Source of the DNA: Metabacillus crassostreae
GTDB taxonomy: Bacteria > Bacillota > Bacilli > Bacillales > Bacillaceae
Direction: 5' to 3'
DNA length: 64,000 bases
Assembly: GCF_016908395.1 (NCBI RefSeq)
Contig: NZ_JAFBDU010000001.1
Location: forward strand, 1,054,001-1,118,000
In this document: piece after piece, positions 27,030-37,289 of the stretch
Position numbering within the stretch: the stretch's first letter is position 1
Layout of the letters: each line of letters begins with the position of its first letter
Translations under genes and position numbers: made by a program
The notes under the pieces: model-generated
Told to the model about the DNA's origin: nothing
Databases searched by the model: none
The model's input: the letters and a program-made list of their open reading frames with translations, nothing else

Positions 27030-28758
27030 ACAAATTAAAGGAGAAACAGTAAAAGCTTTTTGGAATATGTTAAAGAGTTCAAAGCCCCCAAAAGGGATCT
27101 TAATCGTCGCTCTTTTATTAAGCATCGTTGAAACAGGTTCAGGTCTTATCGTACCGCTTCTCACTAAAGATTTAGTTGATCAGTTAGCTTCATCTTCATT
27201 AGAGATATCTATCATTCTCATATTGGCTTTAGCATTTGTATTGCAAGCTGTTACATCTGGATTCGCTTATTATTTAATGACATATATAGGTGAAAAGGTG
27301 GTCTCATCCATTCGTGAGAGATTATGGGCCCACATCCTCAAACTTCCGATACCTTTTTTTGATACATTTGAATCTGGTGAAACAATGAGCAGAGTCACTC
27401 AGGATACAAATACAGTAAAAACATTGATCACCCAGCATATGATTTCTTTTGTTACAGGATTGATCTCCATTTTTGCAACGATCATTATTCTTTGTATGAT
27501 CGACTGGAAAATGACTCTATTTATGTTATTAGCAATCCCTATTTCTTTAGCAGTTTTCATTCCACTTGGCAGAAAAATATTCACAATATCAAAGTTAATG
27601 CAAGATGAAATGGCGAGTTTTTCTGGTAATCTAGGAAGAGTATTATCTGAAATCCGATTGGTTAAAGCTTATCATGCTGAGAAAATAGAGTTAGAGAAAG
27701 GGAAAAAAGGGATATCTCATTTATTTGAGTTTGGTCTAAAAGAAGCAAAAATCCAAGCAATTATTTCACCGTTTATGACATTTATCATGATGCTTATGTT
27801 GATTATGTTAATTGGTTATGGAGGGGTACGTGTTTCAACTGGTGAACTTTCAGCGGGCTCATTAGTAGCAATCATAATCTATATGTTTCAGATCATTATT
27901 CCTTTTAGCACAATGGCAACTGCTTTTACAGCCTTTCAAAAGGCAATGGGTGCAACTGAGAGAATCAAAGAAATATTAGCAATTGAAGTTGAAAATCCTT
28001 CAAATAAAGAAATTGTATCAAACCCATCACAACCAATTGTATTTAATAAAGTATCTTTTTCCTACAATAAAGATATTATCTTGAAAAACATCACTCTAGC
28101 TATACCTCCTGGTAAAACAACAGCTTTTGTTGGTCCAAGCGGAAGTGGTAAAACAACGTTATTTTCGCTTTTAGAACGTTTCTATGAAATTGATCATGGC
28201 GAAGTTTTCTTAGGCGAAAACAATATAATTGATTTCGATTTAGAATCTTGGAGAAATGAAATTGGTTATGTTTCACAGGAAAGCCCCATTATGTCAGGAA
28301 GCATAATGGAAAACATAACGTATGGATTAATGAGAGATGTTTCAATTGAAGAAGTGGAGCAAGCGGCTACACAAGCAAATGCGATGGAGTTTATTTCACG
28401 TTTGCCTCAGGGGTTAAAAACTGAAGTTGGTGAAAGAGGTATAAAATTATCAGGAGGCCAACGACAAAGAATTGCTATAGCAAGAGCATTGATTAGAAAC
28501 CCAAAAATACTTTTACTTGATGAAGCCACCTCAAATCTTGATAGTTCTTCTGAAAAACTTGTTCAAAAAGCTTTAGAAAACTTAATGATCGGAAGAACAA
28601 CATTAGTTATTGCACATCGTCTAGCTACTGTTGTTGAGGCAGATCAAATTGTAGTACTGGAAAACGGTGAAATTACAGGTCTTGGAACACATAAGCAATT
28701 ATTTGAAAGTCATCCATTGTATAAAGAACTAGCAGAACAGCAATTGCAAACAGCTTGA
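27019..28758 (+). CDS. ABC multidrug-type exporter (BmrA-like half transporter)
   Basis: A 579-residue fusion of a six-helix membrane domain (about 1-310) and an ATPase domain. The ATPase has Walker A GPSGSGKTT near 375, a Q-loop GYVSQESP, the signature LSGGQRQR near 478, Walker B ILLLDEAT and an H-loop AHRL. It should work as a homodimer, like BmrA of B. subtilis, exporting hydrophobic compounds. Translation is coupled to the MerR gene through an 11-nt overlap. Substrate specificity cannot be read from the sequence. Confidence 0.92.
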   Translation: MEDKQIKGETVKAFWNMLKSSKPPKGILIVALLLSIVETGSGLIVPLLTKDLVDQLASSSLEISIILILALAFVLQAVTSGFAYYLMTYIGEKVVSSIRERLWAHILKLPIPFFDTFESGETMSRVTQDTNTVKTLITQHMISFVTGLISIFATIIILCMIDWKMTLFMLLAIPISLAVFIPLGRKIFTISKLMQDEMASFSGNLGRVLSEIRLVKAYHAEKIELEKGKKGISHLFEFGLKEAKIQAIISPFMTFIMMLMLIMLIGYGGVRVSTGELSAGSLVAIIIYMFQIIIPFSTMATAFTAFQKAMGATERIKEILAIEVENPSNKEIVSNPSQPIVFNKVSFSYNKDIILKNITLAIPPGKTTAFVGPSGSGKTTLFSLLERFYEIDHGEVFLGENNIIDFDLESWRNEIGYVSQESPIMSGSIMENITYGLMRDVSIEEVEQAATQANAMEFISRLPQGLKTEVGERGIKLSGGQRQRIAIARALIRNPKILLLDEATSNLDSSSEKLVQKALENLMIGRTTLVIAHRLATVVEADQIVVLENGEITGLGTHKQLFESHPLYKELAEQQLQTA

Positions 28759-28795
28759 AAGAAAAAAACGATCCATTATAATAGTTCTAATTTTT

Positions 28796-28826
28796 AAAAA
28801 AGCCTCTAAAAAAAGAGGTTTTTTTA
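28796..28826 (+). terminator. Terminator of the merR-exporter operon
   Basis: The stem AAAGCCTCT/AGAGGTTTT (with one G-T pair) around an A-rich loop is followed by Ts. Confidence 0.75.
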
Positions 28827-28849
28827 ATTCCTTTTGAAAACTAAGAAAA

Positions 28850-28875
28850 AACTAGGAGGTAATATCCTCCTAGTT
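28850..28875 (-). terminator. cotE terminator
   Basis: A 10-bp stem (28850-28859 with 28866-28875) overlaps the cotE stop and is followed by TTTTT on the minus strand. Confidence 0.85.
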
Positions 28876-29416
28876 ACTCCTCTACATCTCCAACTAAAAA
28901 CTCTGGATTTAAATCTTCAAATTCGTCATCTAATTCTTCTTCCCAATCTTCATCATCGTCGCAGCCTTCTGGATTAACATGAACACAAACTTTAGTTTCA
29001 CCAATAACTTCTGCAAGATGTTCTCTTTCGGCTTGAACAATGATTTTATTGCCATTTGGTGAAATTGTAACCTCAAGGCAATTTGGCTGTTGAAGTGCTT
29101 TACAGATAACTTCGTGTTCGTCATCAATGAAATTGTCATCTTTATAACGAAGCTTTATTACGTCGACATATGTTACACGTTCAGTCACAACTTCTGTTTT
29201 TGTGTTTTCGTTGTAAGAATACCAAACGTTAATGTCATAAGTACCTTCTACTTCAACTGTTTTCCCATTCTTATGAGCATCATAATTATGGTTAATAATC
29301 CAGCCACCTAAAATGCTCGCAGGTTTTTGCGATGGTGAAATCGTATGTGTACACTGTGTAAACTTGCGGCCTTTCGCAACAACTGCTTTTGTGATAATCT
29401 CTCTGTATTCAGACAT
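28874..29416 (-). CDS. cotE: CotE, outer spore coat morphogenetic protein
   Basis: CotE is the mother-cell protein that directs assembly of the outer spore coat. The 180-residue sequence has the family's opening ([24 protein letters not shown]), the LGGWIINH motif, a beta-rich centre ([10 protein letters not shown]) and the strongly acidic C-terminus ([17 protein letters not shown]) needed for coat protein interactions in B. subtilis. It is the neighbour of ricA-miaB and mutS, as in bacilli generally. A sigma-E-like promoter lies upstream. Confidence 0.95.
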   Translation of the reverse strand: MSEYREIITKAVVAKGRKFTQCTHTISPSQKPASILGGWIINHNYDAHKNGKTVEVEGTYDINVWYSYNENTKTEVVTERVTYVDVIKLRYKDDNFIDDEHEVICKALQQPNCLEVTISPNGNKIIVQAEREHLAEVIGETKVCVHVNPEGCDDDEDWEEELDDEFEDLNPEFLVGDVEE

Positions 29417-29534
29417 TCGAGCATACCCTCCTCAATAAATCTTCATTAAATCCTATGTTAGGCTAGTAACATATGTGCTAAATAATAAAATGAATTGATG
29501 ACATGAGTATCCAATTCATGAAACTTTATAGTTC

Positions 29535-29561
29535 ATTGTATGCTGCATTGATGCAATATGT
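29535..29561 (-). promoter_or_regulatory. Candidate sigma-E promoter of cotE
   Basis: On the minus strand a perfect -10, CATACAAT (29535-29542), is preceded by ACATATT (29555-29561), six of seven matches to the sigma-E -35. The 12-nt spacing is about one base short. CotE is known to be sigma-E dependent in B. subtilis. Confidence 0.55.
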
Positions 29562-29868
29562 GCCTAAAAAACAAAAAAGGTGCATGTTCTTAAAAAAAGT
29601 GAAAGCCTATCTTTACTACAACAAAATAATTGCAAAGAAACCAAAGTGATTTTTAACTTGAATTTCTTCTAGTGTTTCAAAGAAATTTATGTCCAAATAA
29701 CGCCAAATATGCATAATTAATAAAATTTTTATTGCTATTCTAAGAGTTATAAAAAATTTTAGAATAGCTTTCATTTTTTATTATACCTTCACATCATAAG
29801 TCTAAAGAACACCTTCCAAAAGATTAGAACAATGGCAAAGGGTACCACTCAATTTCAAAAACATAAAA
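29562..29868. other. Intergenic region between cotE and ricA
   Basis: No gene seen. It holds an inverted repeat GCTATTCTAA/TTAGAATAGC (29734-29743 with 29759-29768, 15-nt loop) flanked by T-rich DNA on both strands, possibly a weak terminator. No gene in this gap would use it on the plus strand. Confidence 0.4.
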
Positions 29869-29900
29869 AAATAGGCATGCGTTATTTCGCATGCCTATTT
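29869..29900 (-). terminator. Terminator of the miaB-ricA operon
   Basis: A 13-bp stem (29869-29881 with 29888-29900) and a T-run on the minus strand. Confidence 0.9.
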
Positions 29901-29907
29901 CTTAAAT

Positions 29908-30342
29908 TTATGAACAGCTACCACCAGTAGAGCTACGGACCTTCGAACCTGTTTCACCAGCTAAAAGGTCTCCACCAGTAGAAGAGATTACTTCATTAGT
30001 CACTTTATTTGAAATTGTATGTGACACAAGCTGAAGTAAATCATTCACTTCAACTTGAGAATCTTGAAATTCCTGAATGATTGGAATTTCATCTAGTTGG
30101 TTTTGAATTTTTTCAATTTTTTCTTCTACCTGTTTTAAAGCTTCGTGTTTTCCATAATGTTGGAAGTTAACAGCTTGCTTTTGTAAGCTTTTAATACTTG
30201 AAATCATTTCACGAATTTTTTGATTTTCATTAATTTGTGCTTCAGCACGTTTGAAGAAATCAACCTCGTTAGACTCAGAAATCATTTGTGCCAATTCACG
30301 TGCTTTTGCTACGATATCTTCTTTTGAATATAATGTTGTCAT
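29908..30342 (-). CDS. ricA: RicA (YmcA), Y-complex subunit
   Basis: RicA, with RicF and RicT, forms the Fe-S-containing Y-complex that binds RNase Y and promotes mRNA processing, biofilm formation and sporulation. The 144-residue protein is helical, with the conserved EVDFFKRAEAQINEN, KHEALKQVEEKI and DSQVEVNDLLQLV segments and a C-terminal STGGDLLAGETGSKV motif. A single cysteine lies three residues from the end region (GGSCS), the position of the cluster-linked Cys in B. subtilis. It starts 1 nt after miaB ends, so the two are co-translated. Confidence 0.94.
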   Translation of the reverse strand: MTTLYSKEDIVAKARELAQMISESNEVDFFKRAEAQINENQKIREMISSIKSLQKQAVNFQHYGKHEALKQVEEKIEKIQNQLDEIPIIQEFQDSQVEVNDLLQLVSHTISNKVTNEVISSTGGDLLAGETGSKVRSSTGGSCS

Positions 30343-30343
30343 C

Positions 30344-31870
30344 TTAGTTCACCTCAACCGCTTCTTCTACCATTTCTCCATTAAGCGTCCATGTTTTTGC
30401 TTTCGTTATTTTAACTTTTACAATTTGCCCAATGGAAGATTTTGGTGCCTTAAAGTTTACTAGCTTACTTTTCTCAGTATAACCTGCGAGAACATCAGGG
30501 TTATTTTTACTTTCACCTTCAACAAGAACATCAACAGTTTTACCTTCATATTCTTTTAGCTTTTTAGCTGATGTTTCATTCACCAAAGCATTTAAGCGTT
30601 GAAGACGTTCTTTTTTCACTTCCATCGGTACATTATCCTCCATTTTAGCAGCAGGTGTACCTTCACGAGGTGAGTAAATAAAGGTATAAGCACTATCAAA
30701 CTCTACTTCTCGATATAATGAAAGTGTTTCTTCAAATTGTTCTTCTGTTTCGTTAGGGAATCCAACAATAATATCTGTTGTTAGAGATGCATTAGGCATT
30801 GCTTCTTTAATTTTACGCACAAGATCTAAATAATGCTCACGACTGTATTTACGAGCCATAATCTTTAGGATGTCCGTACTACCTGATTGAACTGGTAAAT
30901 GAATATGATCTAAAAGATTTCCACCTTTTGCTAATACTTCGATTAAATGATCATCAAAATCTCTTGGATGACTTGTAGTAAAACGAAGTCTTGGAATATC
31001 AATTTTTGAGATTTCATCCATCAAGTGTGCTAAACCATACTCAATATCTTCAAAATCCTTACCATATGCATTAACATTTTGACCAAGAAGTGTAATTTCT
31101 TTGTAGCCCTGTGAAGCTAAATGACGAACTTCTTGAATGATTTCCTCTGGACGTCTGCTACGCTCTTTACCACGTGTGTAAGGAACAATACAATACGTAC
31201 AGAACTTATCACAGCCATACATAATGTTTACCCATGCCTTAATATTGCCTTTACGGACTTTCGGAAGGTTTTCAATAACATCTCCTTCTTTAGACCATAC
31301 TTCTACAACCATTTCTTTAGACATATAAGCTTCATGAAGAATGCTAGGTAGTCTGTGTATATTATGTGTACCAAAGATCATATCAACAAATGGGTGAACC
31401 TTTAGTATACGATTAACAACAGACTCTTCCTGTGACATACATCCACAAACACCTAATAATAAGTCAGGTCTTCTTTTCTTTAAAGTCTTTAAATGACCAA
31501 GCTCCCCAAACACTTTGTTTTCTGCATTTTCACGAATTGCACAAGTATTTAGTAGAATTACATTGGCATCTTCAACACCATCAGTTGGCTCATAACCCAG
31601 TGCCATGAAAATACCAGCCATAACCTCTGTGTCATGTTCATTCATTTGACACCCATATGTGCGGATGTAAAACTTCTTACCTTGTCCCATTGCTCTATAT
31701 TCTTCAGGAATCGAAAAACCGTCGTATTTCACTTCTTCTTTACCACGTTTTTTTGCATCCTTTAGAGAAGGAGGCATGTACACGGCTTGGAAATACTGGC
31801 TGTAGTCCTTATCGGATTTTTTGTCCGAAGGATTTACTTGAGTACTTTCCTTACGCTGTTGTTCATTCAT
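30344..31870 (-). CDS. miaB: MiaB, tRNA-2-methylthio-N6-dimethylallyladenosine synthase
   Basis: MiaB is a radical-SAM methylthiotransferase that adds the 2-methylthio group to i6A37 of tRNA, the step after MiaA. The 508-residue protein has an N-terminal extension typical of bacilli, the UPF0004 domain with auxiliary cluster Cys ([28 protein letters not shown]), the radical-SAM CxxxCxxC ([16 protein letters not shown]) near residue 220, and a C-terminal TRAM domain. It leads the miaB-ricA operon. Confidence 0.96.
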   Translation of the reverse strand: MNEQQRKESTQVNPSDKKSDKDYSQYFQAVYMPPSLKDAKKRGKEEVKYDGFSIPEEYRAMGQGKKFYIRTYGCQMNEHDTEVMAGIFMALGYEPTDGVEDANVILLNTCAIRENAENKVFGELGHLKTLKKRRPDLLLGVCGCMSQEESVVNRILKVHPFVDMIFGTHNIHRLPSILHEAYMSKEMVVEVWSKEGDVIENLPKVRKGNIKAWVNIMYGCDKFCTYCIVPYTRGKERSRRPEEIIQEVRHLASQGYKEITLLGQNVNAYGKDFEDIEYGLAHLMDEISKIDIPRLRFTTSHPRDFDDHLIEVLAKGGNLLDHIHLPVQSGSTDILKIMARKYSREHYLDLVRKIKEAMPNASLTTDIIVGFPNETEEQFEETLSLYREVEFDSAYTFIYSPREGTPAAKMEDNVPMEVKKERLQRLNALVNETSAKKLKEYEGKTVDVLVEGESKNNPDVLAGYTEKSKLVNFKAPKSSIGQIVKVKITKAKTWTLNGEMVEEAVEVN

Positions 31871-32083
31871 TCTGTCATTCTCCTTTCAAACTACCTTTTA
31901 CCTTTTTCTACAACAATCATATCGTCTTAGCAAAGCTAAAAACTTTAATGGTCAGTTTTTATAAAATCTATAAAAAATTTATTAAAACATACAACTAAAT
32001 AGTATATCGCTTATATTGTGAGAAGACAATCTTTAATAGAATCTGTAAGGAAATTGTACACGTTTTTCACTAAAAATGCTAAT

Positions 32084-34243
32084 CTAGTTTTTGGTATGTG
32101 CTGACTCAAAAATAAATTGAATTTTTCCTTCTTTCCAATCTAACTTTGCATCAAATGTTTTATCACCTTTTTTAAATCCTTTTATTAAATTTGTTTGATC
32201 TCCCTTTAATAGCTTCTGAATATTAGTTTGTGAAATTTTCTTGCTAAGAATTTTCTTTGATATTGTAAAATTGCATTTTGTTTGTTTATAGTTCGTACAA
32301 CCGTAGAATTCACCTTTATCAACTATATCACCATCACACAATTTACATTTACCTACATTTTTCCCTATCGAGTAGCGCGAAGTAGTCCGTTGTATGGACT
32401 CAACATTAAGTCCTTCAAAATTCCATGTTGCTGCAATAGAAATAGCATCTGACACGATTTTAGTTGATAGTTTTTTAGTTTGCTCCATAAATAAAGCTGG
32501 TGAGGCTTGTCCTTCACCTATTTCTGATAAACGCTGCTCCCATTTAGCAGTCATCTCTGGAGAAGCTAAAACATGATCACCTACAGCTTCTATAAGAACT
32601 TTTCCCTTATCTGTTGCAAATACTTGATTCTTCTTTACTTCGATATACTTACGATCTTGTAGCATTGTAATAATCCCAGCTCGTGTTGCTTCTGTTCCCA
32701 AACCTTCAACCTTACTTAATATTTTTTCTAATTCATCGTTATCTAAATATTTTCCAGCCGTTTTCATTAAAGTGATTAACTGACCCTCTGTATACCGTTT
32801 AGGTGGCTGTGTTTTACCTTCCTTTGTTTCAATCTTGTCTACATGCCCAGTGTCACCTTTTTGGACATTTGGAAGTAATTCATCTTTTTCTTTATCGTCT
32901 TGAAAAATTACTTTACGCCATCCTTCTTGGATCTGTTGTTTACCCTTTGTAATAAATTCTGCACGTCCATCTACCAAAGTAGATAAAGTTGAATAATCAA
33001 AAATCGCCTTTTCATAATGTGCTGCTATTAATCTTCGTACTATCATGTCATACATTTTTTGTTCATCACCAGACATACGTTTTGGATCTCTTACTTGTTC
33101 CGTTGGAATAATGGCATAGTGATCTGTTACCTTTTTTTCATTAACATACCTTGTATTGTTTATTATTGATTGTTTAGGTAAGGGAAAAAGATCTTTATAT
33201 TCTTCAAATTTGCTAAGCTTTGTTAATATATCCGGAAATTGTTCAGCTTCTCCTTTGGTAACATAAGTCGAATCACTACGCGGATAAGATACTATACCTT
33301 TTTGATAAAGTGATTGAACAATATCTAATGTTTTCTTAGGTGAAAATTTAAATGCTTTATTCGCTGTTGCTTGTAAGGATGATAAATTAAATAATAACGG
33401 TGGTTGATATTCCTTTCGCTCAGTAATTAGCTCTTTTATTTCTGCTGGCTTATTCTGACAGAATGAGGCTATCTTCTGTGCAAGTTCTTCTTCCAACACA
33501 CGCGTTTGGTTATCTTTTTGCCATTTCCCTTTATATTTCTTTCCATTTACTTTAAACGTTGCAACAATTTCCCAAAAGGGCTCAGGCTTAAAATGCTCAA
33601 TCTCTTTTTCTCTTTTCACAATTAAAGCAAGCGTAGGTGTTTGTACACGACCTGCTGAAAAAACATCATTCATACCTTTTTGCTTTAACAGAAGCGAATA
33701 TACTCTAGAAGCATTCATTCCTACTAACCAGTCTGCACAAGCACGTGAATAGGCTTCATAATAGAGATTTTTCGTTCTTTCATCATCGAGTAATTGCCGA
33801 AAGCCTTCGAGAATAGAAGCAGGAGTTAATGATGATATCCACAATCTTTTCAAAGGTTTTTTCACACCAGATAAGCTGATGATGTTGCGAATAATTAGTT
33901 CCCCTTCTCGCCCAGCATCACCCGCATGGATGATTTCATTAACAGATGGATTTTTAAGAAGCTTATTAACGACATTGAATTGTTTTGTTTTTGATTTTGT
34001 CACTTCATATTGAAATTTCTCTGGAATAATTGGCAGCATGGAAAGCGACCATTTTTTCCACTCTGCTTTATAAGCTTCCGGTGCACTTAATTGAGTTAAA
34101 TGTCCTATAGCCCACGTACAATAAGCACCTTTTGGAAACAGATCATTAGGCTTTATTTCAAAATAACCATCTCTTTTAACTCTTTGAAATTGAGCGCATA
34201 GTGTAGCAGCTTGATCTGGTTTTTCTGCTATGATTACTTTCAT
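32084..34243 (-). CDS. topB: DNA topoisomerase III
   Basis: A type IA topoisomerase that decatenates and unlinks single-stranded DNA. The 719-residue protein has the Toprim domain (MKVIIAEKPDQA ... HAGDAGREGELI), the catalytic region (GIVSYPRSDSTYVTK, Tyr nucleophile near residue 310), the EATRAGIITMLQ motif, and a C-terminal zinc-ribbon-like part (CKLCDGDI ... GCTNYKQTKCNF). The start ATG is followed by the canonical TopB N-terminus. It stands alone between miaB and an alcohol dehydrogenase gene; this is not its B. subtilis location as I recall it. Confidence 0.95.
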   Translation of the reverse strand: MKVIIAEKPDQAATLCAQFQRVKRDGYFEIKPNDLFPKGAYCTWAIGHLTQLSAPEAYKAEWKKWSLSMLPIIPEKFQYEVTKSKTKQFNVVNKLLKNPSVNEIIHAGDAGREGELIIRNIISLSGVKKPLKRLWISSLTPASILEGFRQLLDDERTKNLYYEAYSRACADWLVGMNASRVYSLLLKQKGMNDVFSAGRVQTPTLALIVKREKEIEHFKPEPFWEIVATFKVNGKKYKGKWQKDNQTRVLEEELAQKIASFCQNKPAEIKELITERKEYQPPLLFNLSSLQATANKAFKFSPKKTLDIVQSLYQKGIVSYPRSDSTYVTKGEAEQFPDILTKLSKFEEYKDLFPLPKQSIINNTRYVNEKKVTDHYAIIPTEQVRDPKRMSGDEQKMYDMIVRRLIAAHYEKAIFDYSTLSTLVDGRAEFITKGKQQIQEGWRKVIFQDDKEKDELLPNVQKGDTGHVDKIETKEGKTQPPKRYTEGQLITLMKTAGKYLDNDELEKILSKVEGLGTEATRAGIITMLQDRKYIEVKKNQVFATDKGKVLIEAVGDHVLASPEMTAKWEQRLSEIGEGQASPALFMEQTKKLSTKIVSDAISIAATWNFEGLNVESIQRTTSRYSIGKNVGKCKLCDGDIVDKGEFYGCTNYKQTKCNFTISKKILSKKISQTNIQKLLKGDQTNLIKGFKKGDKTFDAKLDWKEGKIQFIFESAHTKN

Positions 34244-34380
34244 CTATTATCACCTTAAATTATTAATCTACGAATCATTTATCTACTTTTACTAGTTTAC
34301 TTTATTTTTGTTAAGATTAAAAATGTAGGAAAATTCATTTTATAAGGTTTTTCTTAGTATAAATTTTAAAATAATAAAAA

Positions 34381-34402
34381 AAGACCAACATAGTAAGGTC
34401 TT
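34381..34402 (-). terminator. Terminator of the alcohol dehydrogenase gene
   Basis: The stem AAGACC/GGTCTT with a 10-nt loop is followed by a run of seven Ts on the minus strand. Confidence 0.75.
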
Positions 34403-34435
34403 ACAGCCTAATCTATGTCAGCCTTATTGATTTAC

Positions 34436-35572
34436 TTATGGTTTTAAAACAACCTTTATACATTGGTCATCATGACCGTTAAAGATTTTATATGCATGTT
34501 CTGCATCATCTAATGAAGTTTTATGAGTAATAATCTCTTGTGGATCAATTTCTTTACTCGTAATCATATCATATAGCTTTGGCATGATTGGGATAATTGG
34601 AGCCTGACCCATTTTAAGTGAAATGTTTCTTGCAAAAAAGGCTCCTAATGGAAAGTTATTGTAATTAGCTCCATATACACCTGTAAGCTGGACTGTTCCA
34701 CATTTTCTTACTGCTTTTGTTGCAATTTGTATGGCTCCTATTGTTCCACCTTGCAGCTTTAACTTTTGCTCTATATATTCTAAAGGAGATTTTTTACCAT
34801 CCATACCAACACAGTCTATCACAACATCTGCTCCACCATGTGTGATTTCTTTCAAGTGTTCTCCCATATCCGGAAATTCTGTAAAGTTGAACGTTTCAAC
34901 TTTGTTCTTCTCTTTTGCATGATTTAAGCGGTATGTTTCATAATCAACAGCAATAACTCGTTTTGCCCCCTTCATCCAAGCAAACTTTTGAGCCATTAAT
35001 CCTACAGGACCACTACCTAGTACGATAACTGTATCATCTTTTTTGACTCCCGCATGCTCAACACTCCAGTAAGCAGTTGGTAGTACATCTGATAAAAATA
35101 GAAGTGACTCGTCTTCTAATTCACAAGACTCTGGAATTAAAAAAGGTGTGTAATTACCAAAGGGAACCTTTAAATATTCAGCCTGTCCACCTGGATGATT
35201 ACCGAATTTTTCGGTATATCCAAATAATCCACCAGAATCATAATGAGGATTTGAATTATCGCATTGACTTGTTAAATCACTTTGACAATAAACACATTCT
35301 CCACAGGATACATTAAACGGAATGACAACTCTGTCACCTTTTTTCACTTTTGTTACATCTGGACCCACTTCTTCTACAATGCCCATAGGTTCATGACCAA
35401 TAATATACCCTTCTGGTAATGGCATATTACCTTGGTATAAATGTAGGTCAGAACCACAAATTGCTGTTGACGTTATTTTAACAATAATATCATCTTTTTT
35501 CTCAAGCTTTGCATCTGGCACTTCTTTGACAGCAACATTATTTGGACTTTGATAAGTTACAGCTTTCATCAT
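34436..35572 (-). CDS. Zinc-dependent alcohol dehydrogenase (AdhB/formaldehyde dehydrogenase-like)
   Basis: A 378-residue medium-chain dehydrogenase. Catalytic-zinc ligands lie in the motifs AICGSDLH and GHEPMG; structural-zinc cysteines are in SCGECVYCQSDLTSQCD. The NAD-binding GSGPVGLMAQ lies near residue 187. The long insert after the structural zinc (HYDSGGLFGYTEKFG) is the pattern of the glutathione-independent formaldehyde dehydrogenase/AdhB branch. The substrate is unknown. It has no operon partner; a full repeat copy lies upstream. Confidence 0.88.
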   Translation of the reverse strand: MMKAVTYQSPNNVAVKEVPDAKLEKKDDIIVKITSTAICGSDLHLYQGNMPLPEGYIIGHEPMGIVEEVGPDVTKVKKGDRVVIPFNVSCGECVYCQSDLTSQCDNSNPHYDSGGLFGYTEKFGNHPGGQAEYLKVPFGNYTPFLIPESCELEDESLLFLSDVLPTAYWSVEHAGVKKDDTVIVLGSGPVGLMAQKFAWMKGAKRVIAVDYETYRLNHAKEKNKVETFNFTEFPDMGEHLKEITHGGADVVIDCVGMDGKKSPLEYIEQKLKLQGGTIGAIQIATKAVRKCGTVQLTGVYGANYNNFPLGAFFARNISLKMGQAPIIPIMPKLYDMITSKEIDPQEIITHKTSLDDAEHAYKIFNGHDDQCIKVVLKP

Positions 35573-35733
35573 AACACTCCAATCTATATCAATTCATCTA
35601 GTTAAGTATGCCCAGAATATGTATATAGATTTATTAAAATTACAGTAAAATTGATTTTGTATTAACTTAAACTCCATATGCCTAGAATTTACCTGAAATA
35701 ACTTTATGGCTCTTTAGCTTAAATATTGAAAGG

Positions 35734-36077
35734 GTCTGGGACATTAGTATTTAAGCTAATGATAAACCCGAAATATAAGGAAGATATTTCAGTTTATTAT
35801 TAGCCTAATATTTCGGGTTTTTATTTGCTGTCTTTAAAAGATTTTTTAATTTTGCATACTATTTTTAAGAACTAGTGGAATGGAGCGGAAAACATTTGAC
35901 TCCTGCGGGTGCAGAGGAAAGGCTGAGACCCCACAGGCGCTTGCGCCGAGGAGGCTTAGCTTCCTCCCCGCGGAAAGCAAATGTTTGCAGCGCAATGGAA
36001 CGAACTTATTTCTTTCAACTTAACTGAATTTAGATTTATTCGTCTTTTTGTATGACATCTTTAATTATGTCCCAGTC
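35734..36077 (+). repeat. Hairpin repeat family A, full copy B (MITE-like)
   Basis: A 344-bp element with ends GTCTGGGACATTAGT (35734) and the complement of GACTGGGACATAATT (ending 36077). Module 1 is a 13-bp perfect hairpin, AAACCCGAAATAT with ATATTTCGGGTTT. Module 2 is the palindromic segment from GGAATGGAGCGG to CAATGGAACGAACT, with an inner GC-rich part (CTGCGGG, CCCGCGG). The DNA between it and the gene start at 35572 is AT-rich and unremarkable. Confidence 0.85.
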
Positions 36078-36091
36078 ACTTTATAGTGTTT

Positions 36092-37267
36092 TTAAATGAT
36101 TTCAAGCTCTTTTCCTGCTTTTTCAAAAATATTCAATGCTTCTTGAAGTTCTTGTTTTGTATGCTCAGCAGTTACAATTGTTCTAACACGTGCTTGACCC
36201 TTTGCAACTGTTGGAAAGGCAATTCCTTGCGCAAAAACACCATATTCAAGTAATTTATCTGAAAATTGATGCGAAATCGCCTCATCTCCAACCATGACAG
36301 GTGTAATTGGAGTATCACTATTTCCAGTATTAAAGCCTAATTTGTTAAGCCCTTCTTTAAAAAACTTTGTATTGTCCCACAGTTTTTCAATTAATTCTGG
36401 TTCTTCCAATAATACGTCAATCGCCTCAATACAAGCTGCGGTAACTGCAGGTGGATGTGATGTACTAAATAAAAATGGTCTTCCTTTATGAATTAAGTAA
36501 TCAACAAGAGTTTTAGTGCTTGCTACATAACCTCCTAATACACCAACTGCTTTACTTAAGGTACCTACCTGAATATGAACACGTCCATCTAAACCAAAAT
36601 GATTAACTGTTCCACGACCATTTTCACCTAAAACACCAGACGCGTGTGCATCATCTACCATAACTAAAGCATCATATTTCTCAGCTAAATTAACAATTTC
36701 AGGAAGTGGTGCTATATTACCATCCATTGAGAAAACACCATCAGTTACTATTACTCTTACTCTAAAATCCATTGACTCCTTTAAAGCTTTCTCAAGGTCA
36801 GTCATGTCGATGTGTTTATATACTTTTCTTGCTGCTTTTGTTAATCGAATACCATCAATAATAGATGCATGATTTAATGAATCTGAAATAACTACATCAT
36901 CTTTTGTTAAAATTGAAGAAAGGACACCTTGATTCGTCGTAAAACCCGATTGAAAAACCAAAGCTGCTTCAGTATGTTTGAAGGTTGCTAATTTTTCTTC
37001 TAGCTTTTGATGCATAGTTAATGTGCCTGCAATTGTACGAACTGAACCAGTACCTGCTCCATATGTTTTTACTGCTTCTATTGCTGCTTTACATAACCGT
37101 GGGTGACTCGTTAAGCCTAAATAATTATTTGAGGAAAGCTGTATGACTTCTTTACCATTTATAACAACCTTTGCACCTTGATCACTTTCTAAAGGAACTA
37201 AGTTTCTGAAAGTTCCTTCTTTTTTCATATTATCTAGTTCGGTTTTTAAGTATTCAAAGCCTTTCAT
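36092..37267 (-). CDS. kbl: Glycine C-acetyltransferase (2-amino-3-ketobutyrate CoA ligase)
   Basis: Kbl splits 2-amino-3-ketobutyrate with CoA into glycine and acetyl-CoA, the second step of threonine breakdown. The 391-residue protein is a fold-type I PLP enzyme of the alpha-oxoamine synthase family: [41 protein letters not shown], and the PLP lysine in [13 protein letters not shown] near residue 240. It lies 22 nt downstream of tdh, forming the classic tdh-kbl operon. Confidence 0.95.
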   Translation of the reverse strand: MKGFEYLKTELDNMKKEGTFRNLVPLESDQGAKVVINGKEVIQLSSNNYLGLTSHPRLCKAAIEAVKTYGAGTGSVRTIAGTLTMHQKLEEKLATFKHTEAALVFQSGFTTNQGVLSSILTKDDVVISDSLNHASIIDGIRLTKAARKVYKHIDMTDLEKALKESMDFRVRVIVTDGVFSMDGNIAPLPEIVNLAEKYDALVMVDDAHASGVLGENGRGTVNHFGLDGRVHIQVGTLSKAVGVLGGYVASTKTLVDYLIHKGRPFLFSTSHPPAVTAACIEAIDVLLEEPELIEKLWDNTKFFKEGLNKLGFNTGNSDTPITPVMVGDEAISHQFSDKLLEYGVFAQGIAFPTVAKGQARVRTIVTAEHTKQELQEALNIFEKAGKELEII

Positions 37268-37289
37268 ATTTATCTCCTCCTATTTCCTT

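Noticed and set aside
31657-31998. 113-codon plus-strand frame over the start of miaB
   Set aside because: It is antisense to the well-conserved MiaB N-terminus and has no ribosome site.
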